In this document: piece after piece, positions 30,371-39,184 of the stretch
How positions within the stretch are numbered: position 1 is the first letter of the stretch
How the letters are laid out: each line of letters opens with the position of its first letter
Source of the DNA: Acidobacteriaceae bacterium
Lineage (GTDB): Bacteria; Acidobacteriota; Terriglobia; Bryobacterales; Bryobacteraceae
Length of the DNA: 49,626 bases
NCBI GenBank assembly: GCA_903970405.1
Contig: CAJCIT010000298.1
Location: 1 to 49,626, forward strand
Reading direction: 5' to 3'
Notes under the pieces: model-generated
Databases searched by the model: none
What the model saw: the letters and a program-made list of their open reading frames with translations, nothing else
What the model was told of the DNA's origin: nothing
Translations under genes and position numbers: made by a program

Positions 30371-33097
30371 ATGGGATTACTGGCAAGACTGAAGAATAGC
30401 CTCGGCCGCGGGACTCTGCATCGGGATGCCGCCGACGAACTCGCCTGGCACATGGAGCAGCGAACCAGGGAGTATCTTGACCAAGGCATGCCGATGGACG
30501 AGGCGCGGGCGGCGGCGAAGAGACGTCTCGGCAACCTGACATCTCTGCAGGAGAAGACGGCCGAATCCGACCTGATTATCTGGCTGGACTCGCTGAAGCG
30601 CGACCTTGCCCTGGCTTTCCGGATGCTGTTCCGGGCGCGCACGGTGACGGTGGTTGCGATTCTATCGCTGACGTTGGGTATTGGCGCCAACGCGGTGGTC
30701 TTCACGCTGATGAAGCAGGTTGTGCTGGACTATCTTCCCGTCCCCGAACCCAGCCAGTTGATGATTCTGCACAGCCAGGATCCCGAGTCCGGCCACACTT
30801 ACGGCAATGGGATGCAGAGCAGTTTCTCATTCCCGCTCTATCAGGATCTCAACGCGGCGACAACAGGTATTTTCCAAGGCATTCTGGCATTTCGTGGGAT
30901 AAGCGTCAGCTTGGCGGGACCCGAGGCGACGGAAACGATCAGCGGCAATATGGTCTCAGGCAATTTCTTCGACGTGCTGAAGGTGACGCCTTGGCGCGGG
31001 CGGCTCTTCTCAGCCGCGGACGACCAAAGGCCTGGAGCGAACCCCGTGGCCGTGCTGAGTTATGGCCTGTGGCAACGGGTGTTTGGAGGAGATCCCGGCA
31101 TCATCGGGCGGAGTGTTCCGTTGAACCAGCATCCCTACCTGGTGGTGGGAGTAACTCCGCCGCAGTTCTATGGCATCGATGTGAGCAATCGTTCAGATCT
31201 GTATGTGCCGATCTCGATGAAGGACGATCTGGAGCACGACAAGCGGAAGCTCACTGACCGGCTGGACCATTGGTCCAGCCTCATGGGCCGTTTGAAGCCA
31301 GGTGTCTCAACGCAGCAGGCAAGCGCGGCGCTGAGCGTGATCTATCCTCCCCTTCGCGACCAGGATCTTGGCTTCATGAAATCACCGACGGAATCCTTTA
31401 GAAAGTTATTCGCCCAGAAAAAGATCGTGCTAAGTTCCGGCGGCAAGGGGTATGCCGATCTACGCGATCAATTGAGCGACCCGCTGAAAATCCTGATGGC
31501 GATGGTGGGCATCGTGCTGTTCATTACCGTGGTGAACGTTGCCAACCTTCTGGTGGCCCGCGGCGTGGCGAGACACCGTGAGATGGCGATCCGGCTTTCC
31601 GTCGGCGCCGGAAAGATCGCGCTGATCCGGCAGTTGCTCATTGAAAGCATTGTGCTGGCGTTATGCGGCGGCGCACTTGGCGTTGCGGTGGCCTATAGTT
31701 GCACGCCCGTACTGCTTCACCTTCTCAGCTTCGACTTGAGTTCGGCCAGCATTTCCGCGCGTCCCGATTGGCACGTCGTCCTGTTCGCGGCGGCTGTGAC
31801 GCTTCTGGCCGGGGTCGGCTTTGGGCTTCTGCCGGCATGGCAATCCACACGCGCTGACGTATCTTCCACTCTGAAGTCCGAGGGAAGCTGGGGCAACACG
31901 GGCCATTCGTTTTGGCTTCGGCGCGGCCTGGTGGTGGGGCAGGTGGCGTTGTCGCTGATCCTGGTCACCGCGGCGATGCTATTCACACGAAGTCTACAAA
32001 ATCTGGAGACCATCGACGTGGGATTCAACACCGCGAACCTTTTGAAGTTCCAGGTGAATCCGCTGCAAGCGGGATATTCGCAGCAGCGCATCAAGACCTT
32101 CGCGGAGACGCTTCGCCAGAGCCTCGCGACTACTCCAGGCGTGGTGAGCGCATCGATCGCCACCGTCCCAGTGCTGCAGGACTCGGACGAAGGGGGCAAC
32201 ATCACCGTGGAAGGAGCGCCAACCCCTACCGGCCATGACGACAACTCCGATGCCTATGACAAGAACCTGGTCAGCCCCGGCTACTTCTCCGGGATGCAGA
32301 TTCCGGTTCGGAGCGGCCGCCAATTCGGTGAAGCCGATTCCCTGCCCTCTTCGAAGGTTGGGGTAGTGAATGAAACGCTCGTAAAACGCTATCTTTTTGG
32401 CAAGGACCCCATCGGTATTCATTTCGGCTTCGGCGGCGGTCAGGTGGCCTTGGACTACACGATTGTCGGCGTGGTGGCCGACAGTAAGCACATGGGGATT
32501 CGCTCGAAAATAACGCCGTTCGTGTATCTGCCTTATTTAGCGAGCGACGAGCTTTCGTCCCTTACGTTCTATGTCCGGGTGCGCCCCGGCATGGAATCCT
32601 CGGCGATGCAGAGTATTCGGGGCTTAGTGCATGGGCTGGACGCGAGCATCCCGGTGAACGATCTGGTCCCATTGCGCGAAGTCATCGACGAGTCCCTCTT
32701 TGTAGAGCGGTGCCTGGGCTTTCTCTCTCTTGGCTTTGCCGTGCTGGCGACGTTGCTGGCTATCGTTGGGCTGTACGGCGTGATGTCATACTCGGTCAAT
32801 CAACGCCAGCGTGAACTTGGCATCCGCATGGCTATTGGCGCCAGCCGCGAGCGCGTGATCACCATGGTGTTGCGCGAGTCGGGAGTTCTGGGCGTACTTG
32901 GCGTTGTCTGCGCGGTTCCTTGCGTACTCGGCACCGCGAGCTATCTGCAATCGGCGCTCTACGGAGTGAAGCCGAACGACCCAGCGGTGTGGTGCTCGGC
33001 CGCGGTGCTGCTGATCGCGGTGGCGCTTTTGGCGGGATTCGCTCCCGCGTGGCGAGCTGCGCATATTGACCCGAATGCCGCGCTTAGGGATCAATAG
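30371..33097 (+). CDS. MacB/FtsX-type ABC transporter permease of the acidobacterial duplicated (ADOP) kind
   Basis: A 908-residue membrane protein. The N-terminal 85 residues (DAADELAWHMEQRTREYLDQG, then AKRRLGN) form the cytoplasmic 'permease prefix' domain. TM1 near residue 95 (TVTVVAILSLTLGIGANAVVF) is followed by a MacB-type periplasmic core, three membrane helices around residues 375-500 (PLKILMAMVGIVLFITVVNVANLLVARG), a second TM plus periplasmic core from about 520, and a last set of three helices ending at residue 890. This is a duplicated permease half without an ATPase domain, so it needs an ATPase encoded elsewhere. Role is probably export or envelope stress. RBS AGAGGAGAG lies just upstream. 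Confidence 0.93.
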   Translation: MGLLARLKNSLGRGTLHRDAADELAWHMEQRTREYLDQGMPMDEARAAAKRRLGNLTSLQEKTAESDLIIWLDSLKRDLALAFRMLFRARTVTVVAILSLTLGIGANAVVFTLMKQVVLDYLPVPEPSQLMILHSQDPESGHTYGNGMQSSFSFPLYQDLNAATTGIFQGILAFRGISVSLAGPEATETISGNMVSGNFFDVLKVTPWRGRLFSAADDQRPGANPVAVLSYGLWQRVFGGDPGIIGRSVPLNQHPYLVVGVTPPQFYGIDVSNRSDLYVPISMKDDLEHDKRKLTDRLDHWSSLMGRLKPGVSTQQASAALSVIYPPLRDQDLGFMKSPTESFRKLFAQKKIVLSSGGKGYADLRDQLSDPLKILMAMVGIVLFITVVNVANLLVARGVARHREMAIRLSVGAGKIALIRQLLIESIVLALCGGALGVAVAYSCTPVLLHLLSFDLSSASISARPDWHVVLFAAAVTLLAGVGFGLLPAWQSTRADVSSTLKSEGSWGNTGHSFWLRRGLVVGQVALSLILVTAAMLFTRSLQNLETIDVGFNTANLLKFQVNPLQAGYSQQRIKTFAETLRQSLATTPGVVSASIATVPVLQDSDEGGNITVEGAPTPTGHDDNSDAYDKNLVSPGYFSGMQIPVRSGRQFGEADSLPSSKVGVVNETLVKRYLFGKDPIGIHFGFGGGQVALDYTIVGVVADSKHMGIRSKITPFVYLPYLASDELSSLTFYVRVRPGMESSAMQSIRGLVHGLDASIPVNDLVPLREVIDESLFVERCLGFLSLGFAVLATLLAIVGLYGVMSYSVNQRQRELGIRMAIGASRERVITMVLRESGVLGVLGVVCAVPCVLGTASYLQSALYGVKPNDPAVWCSAAVLLIAVALLAGFAPAWRAAHIDPNAALRDQ

Positions 33098-33277
33098 GTG
33101 GGCCAGCAACGGACTGCTTATCCCGGCTACTGTGGCTTAAGAAAACGGAGATGCCTCCGCGCAGAGCCTCGCGAGCTTGCCGGTCACTACTTCACCCTGA
33201 ATGTTGGACTGTCCTCGGGGCACGCCGAAGAATTCTGCCAACTGCCTCCGGCCACCCGTACCTGCGATTCCTTACGC

Positions 33278-33283
33278 TACAAT
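33278..33283 (+). promoter_or_regulatory. Candidate -10 box of a leaderless small gene
   Basis: TACAAT ends seven bases before GTG 33291, so the transcript would begin at the start codon. No ribosome site is present between them. No clear -35 box is visible. Confidence 0.4.
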
Positions 33284-33290
33284 CGACTGA

Positions 33291-33671
33291 GTGCGGCGCG
33301 CCCTTATAGTCTTGCTCCTAAACATCATGGGCTTTCTGTCGATTGCTCCGGCTCTCGCCAGTAATGCGCGTGCGGTGCAGCCACTTCCTTCTTGTTGCCG
33401 CGCTCATGGTCAACACAAATGCGCTATGCAGGTTCACTCCAGCGCCTCGGGGGCTGAACCGGCCGTTTATTCACTCTGCCATCGGTACCCTTTGGTTCCC
33501 GCTGCCGGGACCGCCGCGGTCAGCTCGTTGGTCTTTTCTCCCCAGGTGTCTCAGTTATTGTTTGACGCCGCTGCCAGCCACCTTGCCGTCCGTGTTCAAG
33601 TCACCGCGCGTTTGCGGTTTTCTTTCGAACGAAGCCGCTGCAAGCGCGGCCCTCCCTCCTTCCTCTCGTAG
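33291..33671 (+). CDS. Small exported Cys/His-rich protein, possible metal binding
   Basis: A 126-residue protein with an N-terminal signal sequence (RRALIVLLLNIMGFLSIAPALAS). Just after it comes SCCRAHGQHKCAM, giving a cluster of ligands: Cys35, Cys36, His39, His42, Cys44, Met46 and His49. The rest is low-complexity Ala/Val/Ser with Cys62, and the end is SRCKRGPPSFLS with a Lys-Arg-Gly-Pro-Pro motif. From memory, similar small proteins with 'CCR..G.HHC' and a terminal 'RGPP' occur in Acidobacteriota. The ligand spacing suggests copper or zinc, but this is inference. A TonB-dependent receptor follows 64 bases downstream. An overlapping frame at 33343-33675 lacks these features. GTG start, no ribosome site. 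Confidence 0.6.
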   Translation: MRRALIVLLLNIMGFLSIAPALASNARAVQPLPSCCRAHGQHKCAMQVHSSASGAEPAVYSLCHRYPLVPAAGTAAVSSLVFSPQVSQLLFDAAASHLAVRVQVTARLRFSFERSRCKRGPPSFLS

Positions 33672-33735
33672 CTGAAAATCTCTAACCACTAGTTGCCAGC
33701 CAGCATAAGTGTGCCTTTTTTAAGAGGAAGAAACA

Positions 33736-36087
33736 ATGAAAAGAGTATTCCGGCGGGTTTCAGCGGCGCCATGCGTCCTGGAGCGAAAGCTCGCATTCTG
33801 TTTGTATATCTCCTTCTCCTTTCTGTACGTTTCCCCGCTTCACGCGGCGATCTTTGGAAGAATTCAGGGAATCGTGCATGACCCTCAACACCGGCCCGTG
33901 GCCGGAGCATCGGTAACCTTGCGGGCCGTGACCTCCGATTGGTCTCAAACCGCGCAAACGAACGACAACGGCGAATTTTCCTTCACCAGCGTGCCGGTGG
34001 GGGATTACAAGATTACCGTCGTTCAATCCAAGTTCGAGACTTCTGAGCAGGCCGTCACGGTGGTTTCCAGTTCGTCGCCGGTCCTTCACTTTCAACTGGC
34101 CATTGCGGCCTTGAATCAAACTGCCGTAGTCGCCGGCCAGGCCGAACAGGCTCCGATGGATTCGGTAACCCCTACCGTTCTGATCGATCGTGAGGACATC
34201 GCCCAGACTCCCGGGGCCGACCGCACCAATAGCATGGCGATGATTACCGATTACGTGCCCGCCGCGTACGTCACCCACGACATGCTGCACATGCGCGGAG
34301 GGCATCAGGTGGATTGGCTTATCGATGGCGTGCCCGTACCGAACACCAATATCGCCACCAATCTCGGCCCCCAGATCGACCCCAAGGACATCGATTATCT
34401 CGAAGTGCAGCGAGGCAGCTACGCCGCCGGCTACGGAGACCGCACGTACGGAATCTTCAATATCGTGCCCCGAACCGGGTTTGAACGCGATAACCAGGCT
34501 GAGCTGGTGACCTCTTTCGGTAATTGGTACCAAACCAACGATCAATTGAACTTCGGAGGGCACACTCAGCGCTTCGCTTATTACGTGAGTGTCGCCGCCG
34601 ATCGCAGTAACTACGGTCTGCAGCCTCCGGTCGGACAGGTTGTTCACGACGCGGACAACGGCTACGGGGGCTTCGCGTCCTTCATATTTAACGCCAGTCC
34701 GTCAAATCAATTTCGGCTGGTGGCCTCATTGCGCCAGGATTATTATCAGATCCCCATCGATCCTGATCCTAATTCTTCAGGAAATGCGGTCTACCCCAGT
34801 TACGGCCTTCGCGATAGCGAACGTGAACCCGATGGTTACCTTACTTTCTCATGGGTGCACACATTTAATCCAAACCTGCTGCTGACCGTTTCACCCTTCT
34901 ACCACTACAATCAGGCCAGCTATAACGCCTCGCTGAACGACGTGCCAGTGATCTCGACTGTGCACCAGACCGCTAACTATGGCGGCATGCAAGCCGGCTT
35001 AAACGTAACGTCCATCAAGAATAACGATATTGAGCTAGGCGCCTATGGCTTCGCCGAGCACCAGAGCAATTACTTCAATAACGTTTTCACCGATTGCGCG
35101 CCGGATTGCCAGAACTTCGGCGCGTCCTCGGCCGGCGTGACCGGCGGACTGATGGAAGAGTACCTTAGCGACCGGTTCAAGGTGACTTCGTGGTTAACGC
35201 TCATTGCGGGTGTTCGCGAATCGCACTTCAGCTCGCCGGCCGTGGGGACCCAGCCGCATAACGTGGAGAACGCGACGGACCCGCGCTATGGCCTCGCCGT
35301 CAAAATCCCGCGCATCAACTGGGTCTTTCGCGCCTTCTACGGCGAGTTCTATCAAGCGCCTCCGCTCCTTACCGCCACCGGTCCGGTGAGCGAGTTAGCC
35401 GACAGCCAGAATCTGACGTTCGCGCCCCTCCGCGGAGAGCGCGATAAGGAGTATCAATTCGGCGTCATGATCCCCTTTCACGGTTGGGTGCTTGACGAAG
35501 ACACCTTTCAAACAACGGCGCGGAACTGGCTGGACCACAGCAATATCGGCGAATCGAACATCTTCTGGCCGCTTACCTGGGACGCCGCTTTGATTCAGGG
35601 CTGGGAAACCACACTGCGCTCCCCTCGCCTCTGGCATCGCGGCCAATTCCATCTGGCCTATTCGAATCAGATCGCCCAGGCCAAAGGGCCATTCACCGGA
35701 GGCTTGATTTGCCCGATTCCGATACCCGCCGGATGCGAACAAGCCGGAGGATATGCACCGGTGGATCACGATCAGAGAAACACACTGAATCTGGGTTTCA
35801 ATGCTACTCTTCCCTGGCAGGCGTTCGCGTCGACGAACGTGTACTACGGCTCAGGATTTACTAACGGGATGCCGGACGCCCAATATCCAGGAAATTATCT
35901 GCCACAGCACACAACCTTCGACATTGCCCTGGGGAAAAGCTTCGGCGAGAAATACAGGATCTCTTTGAACGCCCTGAATGTGGCGAATCGCCGGGTATTA
36001 CTCGACAACAGCCTGACGTTTGGGGGTTTCCACTATAACGACCCGCGGCAAATCTACGTCGAATTCCGTTACAGGTTTCACTATTGA
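33736..36087 (+). CDS. TonB-dependent outer-membrane receptor with carboxypeptidase-like N-terminal domain
   Basis: A 783-residue protein with a long positive then hydrophobic signal sequence (residues about 15-36) and a beta-sandwich CarboxypepD_reg-like domain (IQGIVHDPQHRPVAGASVTLRAV ... FSFTSVPVGDYKITV). A plug domain follows (AYVTHDMLHMRGGHQVDWLIDGVPV, then LEVQRGSYAAGYGDRTYGIFNIVPR) and the rest is a beta barrel ending in an aromatic residue (FRYRFHY). Such receptors import metal chelates, B12 or glycans using TonB. Neighbouring genes suggest either metal (the Cys/His protein upstream) or glycan use (the broken beta-propeller gene downstream). The start ATG has AAGAGGAAG upstream. Length is normal for this class. 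Confidence 0.92.
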   Translation: MKRVFRRVSAAPCVLERKLAFCLYISFSFLYVSPLHAAIFGRIQGIVHDPQHRPVAGASVTLRAVTSDWSQTAQTNDNGEFSFTSVPVGDYKITVVQSKFETSEQAVTVVSSSSPVLHFQLAIAALNQTAVVAGQAEQAPMDSVTPTVLIDREDIAQTPGADRTNSMAMITDYVPAAYVTHDMLHMRGGHQVDWLIDGVPVPNTNIATNLGPQIDPKDIDYLEVQRGSYAAGYGDRTYGIFNIVPRTGFERDNQAELVTSFGNWYQTNDQLNFGGHTQRFAYYVSVAADRSNYGLQPPVGQVVHDADNGYGGFASFIFNASPSNQFRLVASLRQDYYQIPIDPDPNSSGNAVYPSYGLRDSEREPDGYLTFSWVHTFNPNLLLTVSPFYHYNQASYNASLNDVPVISTVHQTANYGGMQAGLNVTSIKNNDIELGAYGFAEHQSNYFNNVFTDCAPDCQNFGASSAGVTGGLMEEYLSDRFKVTSWLTLIAGVRESHFSSPAVGTQPHNVENATDPRYGLAVKIPRINWVFRAFYGEFYQAPPLLTATGPVSELADSQNLTFAPLRGERDKEYQFGVMIPFHGWVLDEDTFQTTARNWLDHSNIGESNIFWPLTWDAALIQGWETTLRSPRLWHRGQFHLAYSNQIAQAKGPFTGGLICPIPIPAGCEQAGGYAPVDHDQRNTLNLGFNATLPWQAFASTNVYYGSGFTNGMPDAQYPGNYLPQHTTFDIALGKSFGEKYRISLNALNVANRRVLLDNSLTFGGFHYNDPRQIYVEFRYRFHY

Positions 36088-36136
36088 AGAAGATTCTCGC
36101 GCGGGCCGGGGGCGTGCAGCGTTAGGAAGGAGCGGC

Positions 36137-37161
36137 ATGGGGCATTTCGAACATCTTCTCGGCGGAAAGGAGACGAAGCTCTTCGACCCTCAGGATCCTT
36201 CTTCAGGCAAGGGCGCCGAGGTGCTGGATGCCAGCGTGATCAAGCGTGGGGATCGATGGTGGATGTATCTTGCAGGCCAGTCTCACGGATATGGCGCTAC
36301 GCAGATCTACAGCGCTGCACCCGATCCAGGCGCACGCCTGTCCCCGGCAGGCTGGAAACTGACTCGAGATGAAACCGGCGAATTGATGCCTCTCGCGGGA
36401 CGGAGCGCGAGCCGCGCGTGGGACGGTAATGGCGGCCGGCACTGCCCCGCGTAAGTAAGGGGATGGGATCCGCACAAGCTCGAATGGGTTGAGCGAATCT
36501 ACTATGCGGGAGCGGCGGAGAACTTATGGGGACCCTATACGATCGGTTTCTTGGAGTGGAACGGGGAGGCTTGGATGGATCAGCCCACACCTGTGTTTGC
36601 CCGACGGAGGAATGGGAACACGGTAGCGTCTACGAACCGAACCTCATTTTTCACGGTGGCAAATGGAAGATGTGGTACGTGGCGGGGTCGAACCATGAAA
36701 ACCACCTGGTGCAGGGCTACGCCGAGAGCGACGATGGAATGACCGGATGGAGCACACACACGATCTTCGCCGCACCCGAGATGAAGATGTTCGATTTCAG
36801 CGTCCGTGAGCGAGCAGGCTCATTCGACGCGATCTTTGCGCGCGTTTGGGTCGGAGAAGGCAGCGCGCCCGCCGAGACCGGATTGTGGTGGTGCCGATCA
36901 GAGGAGCCCTCGGGAATTCTGGCCGATTGGAGCCAACCGGTACAGATCATCACGGCAGGAGATCGCGGATGGCACAGTGGGCCGTGGAAGCCCTCATTCC
37001 AGTTCGCCGAGGAGAACGCAAACCACGCGTTCGTGTTCTTCGACGGGCTTTACCGAACCAGCAACCCTGGTCCATTTCCGTTCGCCTTTACCCTTGGGTG
37101 CCTTGAAGTTGACCTGCCGATAACAGGTCGAATTGCGCATTTTCCCCAGGCGGTTAGGTAG
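36137..37161 (+). pseudogene. Five-bladed beta-propeller protein (GH43/GH32-like) broken by a stop and a frameshift
   Basis: The start ATG 36137 has a strong AAGGAG site. The frame encodes VLDASVIKRGDRWWMYLAG and ends in TAA at 36452-36454, but the same frame continues after the stop with VRGWDPHKLEWVERIYYAGAA and FLEWNGEAWM up to about 36600. There a one-base loss (or two-base gain) moves reading to another frame that continues TEEWEHGSVYEPNLIFHGGKWKMWYVAG to 37161. Repeated 'W.MYLAG', 'ERIYYAG', 'KWKMWYVAG' blades show a beta-propeller like GH43/GH32 hydrolases. Restoring one base and replacing the stop by Tyr gives about 340 residues. It could also be assembly error. Confidence 0.7.
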
Positions 37162-37264
37162 TACCACCCATTGCTTTACTACATTTTCAGCGATATTGTT
37201 TGGAGAGGCAGGGAATCGTCCGAAGGGGCTGGCTCCCGTCCACCTTTACCCCCAGGAGAAGGCA

Positions 37265-38119
37265 ATGGCGTCGACGGTTTGGAAAGGCTATCTCAGCTTC
37301 GGTTTGATTTCGATTCCGGTCCGCCTCTTTGCCGCGGCCCGCTCTGAGCGTGTCAGCTTCAACCAGATTCATGAGGTCTGCGGCAGCCGGATCAAACAGC
37401 AGATCTTTTGCCCCACCTGCGAAAGAGTAGTGGAGCGCAGTGAGCTGGCCAAGGGATTCGAGGCCGAAAAAAACCGCTTCATCATTGTGGAAGACGAAGA
37501 AATTAAGAAGATCGCTCCCGCTTCCAGCGACACGATGGAGATCCTGGAGTTTGTGCACGCCGACCAGGTGGATCCAATCTACTTCGATTCGTCGTATTTC
37601 ATGGTTCCCGAAGAGGCCGGAAAAAAGGCCTACCAACTTCTCCTCGAAACCATGAAGAAATCCGGCTACAGCGCGCTGGCCAAAATCGCCATGCACCAGC
37701 GGGAATATACCGTGATCATCCGCCCGCACGCGAACGGCTTAACTCTTCATACAATGTTTTACCCGGAGGAAGTTCGCGAGGTGTCCGAATATGGTCACTC
37801 CGACAATGTAAACCTCAAGCCTCAGGAGATCGCGTTGGCGGAACAACTGGTGGAAGGCCTGGCCGCCGACTTCGAGCCCCAGAAGTACCACGACGAGTAT
37901 CAGGCCAAGCTGCTGCAGATGATCGAGGCGAAACGCGAAGGCCAGGAAGTGAAGGGCGAAGAACCGCGCAGGCTCGCTCCAGTCATCGATCTGATGCAGG
38001 CTCTGAAAAAGAGCCTCGGGGAACTGCCGGAAAGAAAGCCGGCCGCTCAACAGGCCGCTCCCCGGGTTGCCGCCGAGCCCGTTGCGCCCAAGTCGGGGCG
38101 AAAGGCGGCTCGGGGCTGA
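37265..38119 (+). CDS. ku: Ku protein for non-homologous end joining
   Basis: A 284-residue bacterial Ku homologue. It begins MASTVWKGYLSFGLISIPVRLF, the diagnostic Ku start, then has CGSRIKQQIFCPTCERVVE (the Cys-containing segment present in many bacterial Ku), KGFEAEKNRFIIVEDEEIKKI and the core YFDSSYFMVPEEAGKKAYQLL. The C-terminal tail is Lys/Arg/Ala/Pro-rich (PKSGRKAARG), suitable for DNA binding. Ku homodimers ring broken DNA ends and recruit LigD. No ligase gene is in the window. The start ATG 37265 has AGGAG upstream; an in-frame GTG/ATG extension from 37133 is not conserved sequence. Convergent with the sigma gene, 15 bases away. Confidence 0.95.
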   Translation: MASTVWKGYLSFGLISIPVRLFAAARSERVSFNQIHEVCGSRIKQQIFCPTCERVVERSELAKGFEAEKNRFIIVEDEEIKKIAPASSDTMEILEFVHADQVDPIYFDSSYFMVPEEAGKKAYQLLLETMKKSGYSALAKIAMHQREYTVIIRPHANGLTLHTMFYPEEVREVSEYGHSDNVNLKPQEIALAEQLVEGLAADFEPQKYHDEYQAKLLQMIEAKREGQEVKGEEPRRLAPVIDLMQALKKSLGELPERKPAAQQAAPRVAAEPVAPKSGRKAARG

Positions 38120-38134
38120 TCGCACGAGTACGGC

Positions 38135-38680
38135 TTACGCCACCTGTTTATCCAGCAATTCCATCTCGATGCTGTCAGGGTACGCCGATGGCGCACCGAT
38201 TGTCCTGAGTTTGCCGGTTTTGCCCTTCTTGAGACGACGGACGACGCTCCGGCGCGCACGCAACAGGCGAATCCGGACGGCCGTCTCAGTCCATCCGTGC
38301 CGTTCGGCAATCTCCTGCACTTTATACCCTTCAATGTAGTGGCCTTCCAGCACCACCCGATCATTGGGCCGGCAATTGTCCAGAATCCGGCCCGCATCGA
38401 TGGCGGCCAGGTTCATCCTGGGCGGCGCCACCAGGTCCGGAAGCTTTTGGGTCTGCGGTTCACGGCGAAGGTAGGACCGGTGGATGTTTAAGGCGATGCT
38501 ATTGGTCCAAGTGAGAACGAGACTGGGATCCCTCAGTTGGGTCAGGTGTTCCCACCCTTTGGTCCAAGCCGCCTGTGCTGTGTCGAGCGCGGAATCATAG
38601 GCAAGCCCACGCGATATCAGAAACCTTACTGTCAGCGGGAATCCGCGCTGGTAAGCGCTACCGTACTCTTCTCTGGTCAT
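38135..38680 (-). CDS. Sigma-70-family (ECF-like) RNA polymerase sigma factor
   Basis: A 181-residue protein. Residues about 30-80 look like sigma region 2 (SALDTAQAAWTKGWEHLTQLRDPSLVLTWTNSIALNIHRSYLRRE), and residues about 110-150 are region 4 with the helix-turn-helix VVLEGHYIEGYKVQEIAERHGWTETAVRIRLLRARRSVVRRL. This fits ECF-type sigma factors that direct RNA polymerase to a small set of promoters. No anti-sigma factor gene follows, which is unusual for the class. The end is a Lys/Arg linker and 25 further residues of no known role. Start ATG 38680 with AGGAG 12 bases upstream. Confidence 0.85.
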   Translation of the reverse strand: MTREEYGSAYQRGFPLTVRFLISRGLAYDSALDTAQAAWTKGWEHLTQLRDPSLVLTWTNSIALNIHRSYLRREPQTQKLPDLVAPPRMNLAAIDAGRILDNCRPNDRVVLEGHYIEGYKVQEIAERHGWTETAVRIRLLRARRSVVRRLKKGKTGKLRTIGAPSAYPDSIEMELLDKQVA

Positions 38681-39184
38681 TTCGGCTCACTCGCTCCTGA
38701 TTCCCGAGAGGCAGTTTTCATGCCACACAGGGAGCCACTATGCTCTTTCACCTCCAAATCGCTCACTTCATGCACTCAGAGAACGTATGTTTCCATCGGG
38801 GAATCAATGAGTTGCAGGAATTTAGGGACAGACAACAAATAGTGGGTAAACGCCAATCCGCCCGACGGGGATTAGCGCCACAACGCGGGAAAGGGCCCTT
38901 TTGTTGCTGCAAAATTTGCCGAGGACGCGGCCGATTCTTCCGTGAATGGCCGCCCGGGGTGCTGGTTTGCGCACACTGACCGCATACGGTCACCATCGCC
39001 ACCTTAACCTTGAGTCGACGATGCCCGAGGTAGATAGTAGCCGCCGCTTGTCAGGTCATCTTCCACCAAAGGCTAGTAGCAGCTCAATGCGAAAACTGGC
39101 CAGTGTCCACGAGCGAGCCATTATCCATTTCTAACTTATGTTTAGACGGTGCGGCGGCCGCACTTGGACGTGGCGTTGCCGCGC
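38681..39184. other. Intergenic region without a recognisable gene
   Basis: About 500 bases upstream of the sigma gene and downstream of the class V aminotransferase. It holds a perfect 12-base palindrome AAAGGGCCCTTT (38890-38901) but no convincing coding frame, RNA gene or terminator. Promoters for the sigma gene should lie near 38690-38730 but are not recognisable. Confidence 0.4.

Noticed and set aside
33343-33675. Alternative open frame of 110 residues overlapping the Cys/His-rich gene
   Set aside because: It lacks a proper signal sequence and its composition is that of a shadow frame; the GTG 33291 frame has signal peptide, motif and promoter-like box.
36020-36136. Upstream extension of the beta-propeller frame into the receptor gene
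   Set aside because: It lies inside the receptor coding region in another frame, while ATG 36137 has a strong ribosome site.
38890-38901. Palindrome AAAGGGCCCTTT
   Set aside because: No spacer, no repeat copies and no gene start close enough to call it an operator.
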